64,000 nucleotides of DNA. It comes from Viola odorata (lineage: Eukaryota; Streptophyta; Magnoliopsida; Malpighiales; Violaceae). How positions within the stretch are numbered: position 1 is the first letter of the stretch; each line of letters begins with the position of its first letter. Location: the NCBI GenBank assembly GCA_963691705.1, contig OY829542.1, forward strand, positions 29,808,579 to 29,872,578, in the 5' to 3' direction. The translations under genes and the position numbers were made by a program. The notes under the pieces are model-generated. The model had not been told where the DNA came from and did not search any database. It saw nothing but the letters and a program-made list of their open reading frames with translations. Of this stretch, positions 41,252 through 51,251 are shown one piece after another.

Positions 41252-44139
41252 TGTCGCACCTCATTTTCATTGAAAAAGAGTATAGGTTCGGGACGGATAC
41301 AGAGCATAAGTGGATGCCTCGCATAATGCAAATGAAGTCGCCACCCTATTTTTTTTCTAGGTTTAGGGAACCTAATGTCATGGCATAAAAAAATTAAACT
41401 AAGGCACAAATGGTCTAAACCTAAGAACGAAGGTTCGAGGTCGTATTATGGACTTGGGAAGGTGTTAGGCACCCAAGTCACATCCTTAAAAAAGGTTACC
41501 GGTAAAAAGGTGTTTGGAAAACTTTTTTAACATAAAAATGAATAAATAATCGAAGCATGTCAACCAATCCCGCGCACGGAAACGGGCCACTTTCCAACCA
41601 TTTACAAGGTAAACGATAGTAAAGTGTCGACCAAAATCCTGTTAAGAAAATTGGGCCACTTTCCGATCACTTAAGGATTTTTTCATACGAAAATGAATGA
41701 ATAATCGAAGCATGTCAACCAATCCCGCGCACGGAAACGGGCCACTTTCCAACCATTTACAAGGTAAACAATCGTAAAGTGTCAACCGAAATCCTGTTAC
41801 GAAAATTGGGCCACTTTCTGATTGCTTAAACATTTTTGACACACGATTTGGGCCCTCAAAGGTGACGTTACATCTTAGCATTTTCTTCGGGACATTGTTA
41901 TTTCCGATCGGGACCGAAGGACGGGGTTACCGTTTGTTCGTATGCTAGAGCGGACATTCCCCCCTTTTTGTCATTGGGCCATGCATGATTAATTAACGTG
42001 ATCCTATCATGGATAAAAACTAACATCGTACCATTTTAATGAATGCACATAACCGTGTGGGATCAAAGCCATCATGCTCACATATCAATGTATAGCAATT
42101 AATTTCATGGCATAAAAAAGCAAGTGATTTAAACAAGTAAGCATGTGCGTTGATTTTAGCATGCATACAAGTAATATTTGCGGAAAGCATTGAATAAATA
42201 AAAGAGACTAGAAAGCATACTTGCGTTGCGTGATCTTGATCTACCTTGCAAATTGAAAGTATTAGCGATGTTTCGAAAATAATAAATAAGAAAAGCACAT
42301 GCAAACATTTATTTAATTTATGACAAAGCAAGCAATTAATTAAATAAAACATGGCATAGCAAATAAACCAATCATTTAAAATATGCAAGCATTTAATTAA
42401 ATAAAACATGGCAAACACGAAACAAATTATTCATAACATGCCAACATACAAATATTTTTTATGATAATTCATCATGGCATAATTACGAAAGGGAGCATAC
42501 GAACATTTCATGTGATTTAAACATATCATAAAAGCATATGAACATTTCATACGAGTTAAACATGTCATAAAAAAAGCATACGAGTATTTCATAAATATTA
42601 AACATGTCATAAAAGCATGCGAGCATTTCATAAATCTTGACAAAAATAAATGGGCCGGGCCCCACAATTTAGATTTTTGGACATTAAAAAATGGGCTTGG
42701 CACATGCCAAACCCAAATTTTAATTTAAAACAAAATGGGCTTGGCACAAGCCAAGCCCACCACCTTTCTATTTTATTTCCCGCCAACAGACTTACCTTCT
42801 TTTTCCTTATCACGTCGCCGACGCCACTGTCGGCGACAAGGAAGGGAACTCCGGCCACTAAACCCCCTTAAAATAGACCCAAAAAACCACTCAACTCTCC
42901 AGCAGCTCAAACCATTAATCACAGCAAGAATTTTAAAACAAAACAGTGGCGCTTTTAACAAGTGAAAAATAAGTTATTTAACATGCACATATTGTCATTA
43001 ATTACTCAAGACATCATACAATTAAATTAAAGCAAGGGAAATAAAATTGGCATGAAAACTAAGAATGTGAGGCAAGTTTTAGCAATTTATTCATGCATTA
43101 AGGACAAAAATAAAATTAAAGAAAAGCTAGAGTGAGAAAGCTTACCTTGTCCAGGAGAGATTTTAGCCAAGAAGGTAGTGCAAGAAATGGAGATTAAGAG
43201 GAGATTTTGGTGCCCTTTTCTTGTTATATGAAGCTTGCTATTTATAGAGGAGAAGAAAAAATTGGAGTCGGTTTGCATGTGTGGCTGCAAACTGACGGGA
43301 AGAAAAGGGAGAAGGTGATGATGATCTTTTGGCTGGAATAGTGAGCTAGCTAGTTTGGTATGTGGCCAAGGATGATCAGATGGGAGGTTGTAGTGATCTA
43401 AATGAGTTGGCATCGAGTTGGAGGGTAAGGATGAATTAAATGGCATTTATGTAGAGTAAATCCCATTTTTGGGTACGAACGGGATATTTTTGGTACGAGC
43501 GAAATCGCTCAAAAACAAAAATAAATCTGAACCGAGGGAACCACGGTGTGTAGAAAAATAAGACACGAAAACTAGCATACAGTGAAAAAATATAAAGTTT
43601 GATCTAACGCATTTATTTTCTCTTTCAAAAATGTCAAAAGTTCGGACACAAAATAAATGTCCTTACGACAAAAATTGAACGAAAACAAACTCGATGGCGT
43701 GAAAGAGAAAAATAGTACGTAATTATCAATTAAAGAAATAGCGCGTTCGACCCATGGTTCGAGGAAACTTACTCGGGACCGAAAAAGTTCGAGCGAAAAG
43801 ACAGTCGAAATTATGAAAAAAATGAGAAGGTACGAAATGATACGGAATATTAAGCAAACTAGCCTAGGACCAAGAATCGACATAAATTTGACCTAGACGA
43901 GCTATTAAACGCGGTAAACATAAAAATACGTAAATGCGTTGACGAAAAACCGTAAAATACGGTTTAATCGAAAATACGAGAAAAATACTAAAAATTCAAA
44001 AGACGTGAAATGACGTGAAATATTAAAACAAATAATCAATGATCAAAAATTGATTGAAATTTGACGTAAACGGGTTATTAATGTGACATGCAATAAAATG
44101 AAAAAAATTGTGACGCAAGTCAAAATTCGGGTAGCAACA
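41252..44139 (-). repeat. 5' LTR of element B (2888 bp)
   Basis: On the minus strand it starts TGTTGCTACCCG (44139) and ends GAGGTGCGACA (41252). TATAAATA on the minus strand at 43246-43239. A tandem duplication of about 120-150 bp with AACGGGCCACTTTCCAACCA occurs near 41580 and 41738. A palindrome with arms GGGCTTGGC/GCCAAGCCC lies at 42737-42758 and a second at about 42690-42713. Candidate intron 43145-42245. Confidence 0.9.
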
Positions 44140-44144
44140 ATTCA
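44140..44144. repeat. Target duplication ATTCA next to B's 5' LTR
   Basis: Only this copy is in the window. The other should flank B's missing LTR end to the left. Confidence 0.5.
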
Positions 44145-44229
44145 CAACAATCGGTAGTGGAGCTCTTGGTTTAGAGTTCAGATTTGCTTTCGCGATTTTG
44201 AATAATATATCGCAATAGGATGATCAGAT

Positions 44230-45010
44230 CGAGTGTAAAGGTTGAGTTTGTGAAGTTTGATGGAAAAAATAATTTCACCCTATGGCAAACGAGAGTTTAT
44301 GATGTGTTGATATAACAGAAGTTGCACTACGCCTTAAAGACTAAGAAACTAGAGAAGATGGAGGATGAAGATTGGGAAGACTGCAAGGAGACTACGTTTC
44401 GCACAATCAGGTCGTGTTTGTCAGATTCGATAACTTACACAGTATATAACACGAAAAGCATAGGAGTTGTGGGAGAAACTCGAGGCAACCTATCTGAATA
44501 AAGCTCTATCTAACCGGTTAGAGATGAAGAAATATTTGTATAGTACAAGGATGGCTGAAAGAGAGGATATACGTGACCATATTGACTTGTTCATTAAGAA
44601 AAATGCTGAGTTAGAGCGATTAGGGGTCGTGTATCAAGACGAGGAGAAATGTTTAATGATCCTCAACTCCTTGCTGAGTTCATATGATCACCTTAAGATG
44701 ACTCAACTCTATAGCAAATAAACGGTTGGTTTTGAGGAGATCACTACTGTTCTTAGGAATCAAAACAAGACTCAGAAAATGAAAAATTGTGGTATTCAGG
44801 CACAGAGTTTGGTTGCTGAAAATAAAGGTAGAGATCAAAGAAGAGGTTTGTCTTCAAGGGGGAAGTCTAGAGGAAGATCAACGTCCAGAATGAAAGATGT
44901 CATGTATGTTTAAGTGCAAGGACAAAGGGCACTATAAACGTGACTATCCTTAGTGGAAGGGAAGGAACGATGGTTCATCTAAGGCAGCTAGTATTGTCAC
45001 GGGTAATTCT
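44230..45010 (+). pseudogene. Copia gag relic of D
   Basis: VEFVKFDGKNNFTLWQTRV opens the UBN2-type gag, a stop follows near 44310, then after a frame change come LWEKLEATYLNKALSNRLEM and YDHLKMTQLYSK. A damaged CCHC knuckle (FKCKDKGHYKRDYP) lies near 44915-44955. Stops and shifts throughout. Confidence 0.85.
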
Positions 45011-45059
45011 TTTGACAAGATGTATTGGTGGCAACTGTAGGTATTGAATATTTCCTAAC

Positions 45060-45194
45060 TTCATGCACTTTAGATTCTGGATGTTCACAACATTACTATC
45101 CGCATAGAGATTAGTTCAATTCCTATAGTGAATGTGATGGTGGTAGTGTAACTATGGGTAATGATCATCCTTGTAAAGTGGTGGGCGTGGGTAC
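45060..45194 (+). pseudogene. Copia protease relic of D
   Basis: LDSGCSQHYYPHRD (from about 45070) matches the Copia aspartic protease active site (DSGxSxH). Element E interrupts the domain at 45194. Confidence 0.75.
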
Positions 45195-45918
45195 TGATAC
45201 GTGCACGGATGCTCTAGGCGTACCTATTCATGGGTAGGCCGGTGATCCCGTTAAGAAGGCCGCACCGAACCCTACTAAGCCATGAGGCCGAGCGGCTAAG
45301 GCCTTGCGAAAGCCTTGCGCCCACCTTGTTTGGCCGAAGCCCATCCTCAAAGCCCATCTTCATTACTGCCAAGGCCAAGCCCCTTTGTCTAAGGGTGTAA
45401 GGGTATTTACCCATTATGTTAGGATTTAGTATTTAAAGTGCATTCCTTTTCATTTCAGCACTTGCCTTTGATTTTGACGCTTATGCTCTCCTTGGTCGAA
45501 CCTTAGATTAAATGATTAGGGTACTTTGGAGCCGGGGCTGTTAAGGCCGAATCCATTGTTTATCCATCTCTCTCTTCTTGTAATTAAGCTCCTTAAGCTT
45601 TGTTCTTAAGGGGTAAATTCAGTAAAGAGAGATCCTTAACTAGTTTATAGAAAGGTTTCTTGGTTTGATATCAAGAGGGTTTTCTAATTAGTTGAGTTCT
45701 TATTATGTTCAATCCGCTCCATCATTACTAAACATCCATCAAGCCGCTGCAAGTAACTCCTTTAAACACCAACTTTAGCCATTAAACTCACCAAGGCGTC
45801 TCCTCTCCATCTCCATATGAGGCGTCTATATCCTTTGTCAAGACCATCCGTGCACGAGGACTAGATCCGAAGCTCTTCCTAGCGCCTTCATCATCATTGA
45901 GGGGCTTGGACCGTATCA
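45195..45918 (+). repeat. 5' LTR of E
   Basis: 724 bp, TGATACGTGCACGG to CTTGGACCGTATCA. Differs from the 3' LTR by scattered substitutions and small gaps. Confidence 0.92.
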
Positions 45919-46806
45919 TTTTATAGCGGAGCTCCAGCTGCCCTCTAGGTTGGTTTTTCTTGTTCTCCTCATCATTTCTACGGTTAGAATCATCTTCTCT
46001 ACCGTAGAACTTCTTTCTTTTTGTGTGGTAAAATTTCTGTTTTTCTCTATTTTCACACCCATTCCACTAAATCGTCAAAACTCATTTTTCTTGTGTTCCC
46101 ACGGTTCAAACTTTCTTTTCCTTTCATATCTATGGTTAAAACATTGTTTTCAACCATAGGAATGATTTAAATCAAGTTCAAAAATTTTGATGTTCTTGAG
46201 GAAATTGTTGTCTTTTAGTGTGCTGATTTTTGGAAGAACACATTTGCTGAATTTTTTTGTGTTTGTATGCATCTAAATTCGAATTTCTCATCTTCTTAAG
46301 TGTGATTTATTGTTGTGTTTGGAGCTTCCTAAGATGAGCCATGAGAGCCATGTGGACTTGCTTATTTTCTAGCTAGAGTCCAACATTTTTGCCCTCCTTT
46401 CCTAGCAGGCCACATCACTACTTTGTGAGCCAAGTATTTTCCAAGCATTGTGAGCCAAACATTTCAGCTTGCTCACCACTTCACTTCCCTGACTAAGCCG
46501 ACCCTAGGGTTCAATCCTTACATACATATTATTACTCTATTCTAAGTCCAATTTCGGCCTAAATTAAATCCTTTTTCCTTGGGCAGTATTGCGGCTTTCC
46601 TTGCCTTTCTTTCTTACCTTGGTTGTCTTGCTTTCCTTGAGCCCTAGTTAGGTCTTTCTAGCTTAGGTGTTGGATTGTGAATGAGATAAGAGTGTGAGAG
46701 AAAAGTGTGAGCACATTAGAGTGACAAACACGAGAGTGAAACACATGAGGGAGAGACTAACCCTTTTAGCTATCAATTCTGTTTGTTTCTTGGTGTAGGA
46801 AAAAAT
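45919..46806 (+). other. E: leader, no gene seen
   Basis: TTTTATAGCGGAGCTCCAGC follows the LTR. I cannot match it to a primer tRNA. No supported ORF. A pyrimidine-rich stretch ends in TTGGTGTAG at 46799, a possible 3' splice site just before the ORF. Confidence 0.4.
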
Positions 46807-47538
46807 ATGACTCTATATGATCTTGCCCTTGCTACCCTCACGGTTAACATGGAATGGATCATGCACCAAATGGATCGGCAATGGGAAGAGCAAATAAAGT
46901 TTAACGCCATACTCTTGAGTGACATATGCCCGAACAGTAGAGTGCAAAGGATGAGCGTACCCTCTAGTGTTGATTCAGCCAAGCCACCACCGCTTCTTGA
47001 GGATGAGGTGTTGCCATCCGAATCACCATCGCTTATTGAGGTTGAGTTGACTCCGTTTGAGGAGAACCTACTGGTTTCGGATGTTAATGTGGAGTTTGGG
47101 AGCGAAAGGAATACAAATAGGGTTTGTGAGTTCATTTCGGATTACCATGAGACAGTCGCTCATTGCCTTGCGTTGCAGTGCACTTTTCAGCCCTTGGGTA
47201 GTGCCTTCTCCATCATTCCGAGGGTGCCTAGGCATAGTTTTGTAGACCCATTCCTCCTTGGTTTTGGGCAGATTGGCAGCACACACTTCCTTCCATTTGA
47301 GTCGCCTCCAAGCGGCCTCACAGTCTCGCCCCCTACTAGGAGTTCGCACCTGACCCGAGTCACCTCCTTGCCCTATCGTGGTCAATCCTTGATTGTTCTT
47401 GGTTGTTCCCCTTTCGCGCCTACATGTCTACCCCAACGTAGACCTCCACCTTGGCCTATTTTCCTCGAGAGTTGTAGTTTGAGGGTTCCGTGTGTAGCCA
47501 CCAGCTATGAGTATGCCCTGGCCCGTTCGGCCTTTTGA
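46807..47538 (+). CDS. ORF of unknown function in element E
   Basis: ATG 46807 opens 243 codons ending at 47538. The N-terminal half is acidic (PPPLLEDEVLPSESPSLIEV, FEENLLVSDVNVEF). The C-terminal half is Pro- and Cys-rich (APTCLPQRRPPPWPIFLESC). It has no RT, protease or gag motif I recognise. After the TGA, the same frame runs on as GIEPLDSRTNRF into the LTR. It may be a remnant gag N-terminus, captured host sequence or chance. Its length inside a small element makes it worth noting. Confidence 0.4.
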   Translation: MTLYDLALATLTVNMEWIMHQMDRQWEEQIKFNAILLSDICPNSRVQRMSVPSSVDSAKPPPLLEDEVLPSESPSLIEVELTPFEENLLVSDVNVEFGSERNTNRVCEFISDYHETVAHCLALQCTFQPLGSAFSIIPRVPRHSFVDPFLLGFGQIGSTHFLPFESPPSGLTVSPPTRSSHLTRVTSLPYRGQSLIVLGCSPFAPTCLPQRRPPPWPIFLESCSLRVPCVATSYEYALARSAF

Positions 47539-47588
47539 GGGATAGAGCCTCTAGATTCGAGGACGAATCGCTTCAAAGACGGATGGGA

Positions 47589-48309
47589 TGATATGAGCAC
47601 GGATGCTCTAGGCGCACCTATTCATGGGCAGGCCGGCGATCCCGTGAAGAAGGCCGCACCGAACCCTACTAAGCCATGAGGCCGAGCGGCTAAGGCCTTG
47701 CCAAAGCCTTGCGCCCACCTTGTTTGGCCGAAGCCCATCCTCAAAGCCCATCTTCATTGCTGCCAAGGCCAAGCCCCTTTGTCTAAGAGTGTAAGGGTAT
47801 TTACCCATTATGTTAGGATTTAGTATTTAAAGTGCATTCCTTTTCATTTCAGCACTTGCCTTTGATTTTGATGCTTATGCTCTCCTTGGCCGAACCTTAG
47901 ATTAAATGATTAGGGCACTTTAGAGTCGGGGCTGTTAGGGTCGAATCCATTAACACCTCTATCTCTTCTTGTAATTAAGCTCCTTAAGCTTTGTTCTTAA
48001 GGGGTAAATTCAGTAAAGAGAGATCCTTAACTAGTTTATAGAAAGGTTGCTTGGTTTGATATCAAGAGGGTTTTCTAATTAGTTGAGTTCTTATTATGTT
48101 CAATCCGCTCCATCACTACTAAACATCCATCAAGCCGCTGCAAGTAACTCCTTTAAACACCAACTTCAGCCATTAAACTCACCAAGGTGTCTCCTCTCCA
48201 TCTCCATCCGAGGCGTCTATATCCTTTGTCAAGACCATCCGTGCACGAGGACTAGATCCGTAGCTCTTCCTAGCGCCTTCATCATCATTGAGGGGCTTGG
48301 ATCGTATCA
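47589..48309 (+). repeat. 3' LTR of E
   Basis: 721 bp, TGATATGAGCACGG to CTTGGATCGTATCA, preceded by a weak purine tract (AAAGACGGATGGGA). Confidence 0.92.
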
Positions 48310-49430
48310 GGTACTATTAAGGTGAAGATGCATGATGGTATAATCAAGGCCTTGTCTAATGTTAGTCACATTCCAGAACTCAAGTAAAAATTTATTTCTC
48401 TTAGGTACTTGGAAAAGACAGAATACGAATATTCAGCAGGGCCGAGTAATGGAATTCTAAAAATAACAAAGGGATCTTTGGTTGTTATGAAAGGTAAGAG
48501 GCTGGCTAATAATTTGTACAGATTGATCGGTTGTACTATTATGGGCAATGAGGTTGTAGTGTCGGTATAAGAACCAGAGGTTGATGATTCTTCTTTATGG
48601 CATATACGGCTAGGGCATATAAGTGAGCGGGGAATGTAAGAATTGCATAAGAGGAATCTACTGAAAGGTATCAAGCATTGTAAGTTAGGATTATGTAAAT
48701 TTTGTGTACTTGGTAAACAATGCAGGGTCAGTTTCAAGTTGTATACACATAGAAGTAAGGAAGTACTACAGTATGTGCATAATGACGTATGGGGTCCAGC
48801 AAGTGTTCAGTTGCAAGGCGGAGCTGTTTATTTTGTCAGTTTCATTGATGATTACTTTAGTAAAGTGTGATTGTATTTCATGAAACAGAAATTCGAGGTA
48901 TTCATTATTTTCAAGTGGAAAACAGAGGTGGAGAAGCAAATAGGGAAGCAATTAAAGTGTATAAGGTCTGGCAATGGTATAGAGTATAAGAACGTAAATT
49001 TTGCTCAGTTTTGTCAAGATTGCTAGGAACTTTTCTATTCTAGGAACACCTCAGCAGAATGGTGTAGCTGAAAAGTTAAACCGTACTCTTCTTGAAATGG
49101 TTGGGAGTATGAGGTTGCAGGCTGGTTTTCCTAAGTATTTTTGGGCAGAAGCATTGAACACTATATGTTACATTGTGAATAAGTCCCCTTTAGCAAAATT
49201 GGACAATAAAGTACTAGAAGAACTGTGGTATGGTAAGCCTGTTGACTATTCTAATCTTAGAATTTTTGGTTGTCCAGCTTATGTGAATATACCAAGTGTG
49301 CGGAGGTCAAAATTGGATGCCAAGTCTAGAAAATGTGTGTTTCTCGGGTATGAGAAAAGAGTGAAGGGCTTTCGATTATGGGATCCAAAAGGCAATGAAG
49401 ATTGTCATTAGTAGGGATGTTGTATTTGAT
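48310..49430 (+). pseudogene. Copia protease end and integrase relic of D
   Basis: Resumes after E with VKMHDGIIKALSNVSHIPEL. The gag_pre-integrs finger follows (LWHIRLGHIS ... CKFCVLGKQ), then integrase core pieces (HNDVWGPASVQ, VSFIDDYFSK, RSGNGIEY, TPQQNGVAEKLNRTLLEM, FWAEALNTICYIVNKSPL) and the downstream FGCPAYVNIP and KCVFLGYE. At least four stops and shifts. Confidence 0.85.
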
Positions 49431-49551
49431 AGGCATCCATGCTAAAGGACAATAATATTTCACAATTAGAGATTCCTACTAAAAAGTAGTCTAAGGATTT
49501 GGTGGAGTTTCAGCCAGTGGAGATTCAGGAACAAGAAGAGGTGATGAGAAT

Positions 49552-50868
49552 GTGGAACAGGTTGATCCTTTAAGTGAAGTTGAGCAGGTGCAGCAGAGTT
49601 CAGTCATGGATAGAACAAGACGCAATATCAGACCTCCTAAAAAATATAGTTTTAAGGATATGATTTCGTTTGTATTGGTTATTAGTTGTGGAGATCCGAG
49701 TTCTTTTCAGGAATCAGTTGCTAGTCTAGAGAAAGAAAGGTGTATGGAAGCAATGGTGGAAGAGATGGAATCTCTGCATAAGAATGAGACCTGGGAGTTG
49801 GTTAAACTACCAAAGGGGAAGAATACAATCAGGTGCAAGTGGGTCTATAGAAAGAAAGAAGGAATGACTGCAAGTACAAGGCAAGACTTGTCGCTAAGGG
49901 TTACTCACATAAAGAAGGGGTTGACTACAATGAGGTGTTCTCTCATGTGGTGAGACATACTTCAATTCGGGTTTTGCTAGCCATGGTAGCAAAGTATGAC
50001 TTGGAACTTGAGCAGATGGATGTTAAAACGGTGTTTCTCCATGGCTATTTGGAGGAACAGATTTACATGAAGTAGACTGAGGGTTTCGGGCAGCTTGGTA
50101 AAGAGGATAATGTCTGCATGTTGAAGAAGTCGTTGTATGGACTGAAGCAATCACCAAGGCAGTACAAACAGTTTGATTCTGTCATGTTGTGTATTGACTT
50201 TGTGCGCTGTGAGTATGATTCTTGTGTCTACTATAGATTGCTAGCTGATGGAACTTACATTTTCTGTTACTATATATCGATGATATGATAATGTAAATCA
50301 ACTAAAGATGTTGTTGAGTATTGAATTTGATATGAAGAATCTTGGTTCTGCGAAAAAAATCCTTGGCATGAAAATCTGTAGAGACCGAAAGAAGAAAAAG
50401 TTATGGGCTTCTTAGGCAAAGTGCATTGAAAAAAGTGCTTAAGAGGTTTGACATGGTTAATGCCAAAGCGGTAGCTACATCGTTAGTTAGTCACTTTAAG
50501 TTGTCTGTTTTTCAGTGTCCTTAGTCAGATGATGATATTGATAAAATGTCTATGGTTCCTTATGCTAATATTGTTGGTTGTGTGATGTATGTTATGGTGT
50601 GTACTATATTGGATTTACACATGCTATGAGTGTGATTAGCAAGTTTATGGCTAATCCAGGGAAGGAACATAGGCAGGCTGTCAAGTGGATTCTACGGTAT
50701 CTGAAAGGTACTTTTAGTTTTGGTATTCAATTTAATTCTTGTAATGATGAGTTGTCTCTTATTGGGTTTATAGATTCTGATTATGTTGGGGATTTGGATT
50801 ATAGAAAATCTACTACAGAGTATATTTTTTATTGTCTGGTGGTCCTATTAGTTGGAGATCTACATTAC
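49552..50868 (+). pseudogene. Copia RT/RNase H relic of D
   Basis: MEAMVEEMESLHKNETWELV starts the RVT_2 domain. LEQMDVKTVFLHGYLEEQIY and LKKSLYGLKQSPRQ follow in other frames. The active-site YIDDM reads at 50273-50287. RNase H begins with ANPGKEHRQAVKWILRYLKG and GFIDSDYVGD and stops at about 50868, before the usual end. Confidence 0.85.
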
Positions 50869-50916
50869 TTTGTCTACAACCTATATGTTTATTTTGACTT
50901 GTTAATGGAATTCTAG

Positions 50917-50922
50917 TTTATT
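50917..50922 (-). terminator. Poly(A) signal candidate of the sugar transporter gene
   Basis: AATAAA on the minus strand, about 330 bases after the stop codon and about 50 bases before the Copia junction. A longer transcript would run antisense into D. Confidence 0.4.
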
Positions 50923-51251
50923 AAATGAAAGGCGAATAATAGCATTAATTATTCCAATACCTGAAAGGCTAGAGATGACTTTAATCTATGAGCAACAAGT
51001 GAAAACCTGAACTAGAAAAACTGAGAAACAACATTAGATGCTTTTTCTGTTTTACCAATTAGAATTGGCTTCAATTAAATGGTCAATGGTCAATGGTCTA
51101 CAATCTTATCTCAAATCAAAATATATCCAATTTCTTTACAGTGAAATTAGAATATACAGTAGATCCCCTTGCTGAGATTAGATTGCGAACCGACCACCAA
51201 TTGTTTCTGCTATGGAAGCTTAGGGATGAAGTTTTGATGATCTTCAGCTTT

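Larger units (their letters stand above)
30913..44139 (-). mobile_element. Non-autonomous Tat/Ogre-like retrotransposon B
   Basis: Read on the minus strand: 5' LTR 44139-41252, PBS, 2.8-kb leader with an array of about 180-bp repeats, gag (38315-36690), 3.7 kb of noncoding sequence with several arrays, polypurine tract, and 3' LTR from 33000 down to 30913, where element A interrupts it. There is no RT, RNase H or integrase between gag and the polypurine tract. It therefore looks like a gag-only relative of C needing Pol from elsewhere. The duplication next to its 5' LTR is ATTCA (44140-44144). The matching copy should be off-window. Confidence 0.85.
45195..48309 (+). mobile_element. Non-autonomous LTR retrotransposon E (3115 bp)
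   Basis: Two direct LTRs (45195-45918, 47589-48309) start TGATAYG and end CGTATCA. Perfect duplication GGTAC (45190-45194 and 48310-48314). The 1.67-kb interior has one long ORF and no RT, RNase H or integrase. Just before the 3' LTR an in-frame tail reads LDSRTNRFKDGWDD, like the end of some plant Ty3/Gypsy Pol proteins, which suggests origin by deletion from a Gypsy element. Confidence 0.92.
44145..50868 (+). mobile_element. Decayed Ty1/Copia element D (3'-truncated, split by E)
   Basis: Order gag - protease - integrase - RT - RNase H identifies Copia, Tnt1-like in its phrases. A damaged Met-type primer site (GGTAGTGGAGCTCTTGG, from about 44154) stands almost at the left end, so B inserted within about 10 bases of the 5' LTR/PBS junction and D's 5' LTR is off-window. 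The right end breaks off inside RNase H after SGGPISWRSTL (about 50868). No 3' LTR is seen. Many stops and frameshifts make it an old relic. Confidence 0.85.

Noticed and set aside
45214..45414. Minus-strand ORF in E's LTRs (also 47608-47808)
   Set aside because: Present in both LTRs, short, no domain. Treated as chance.
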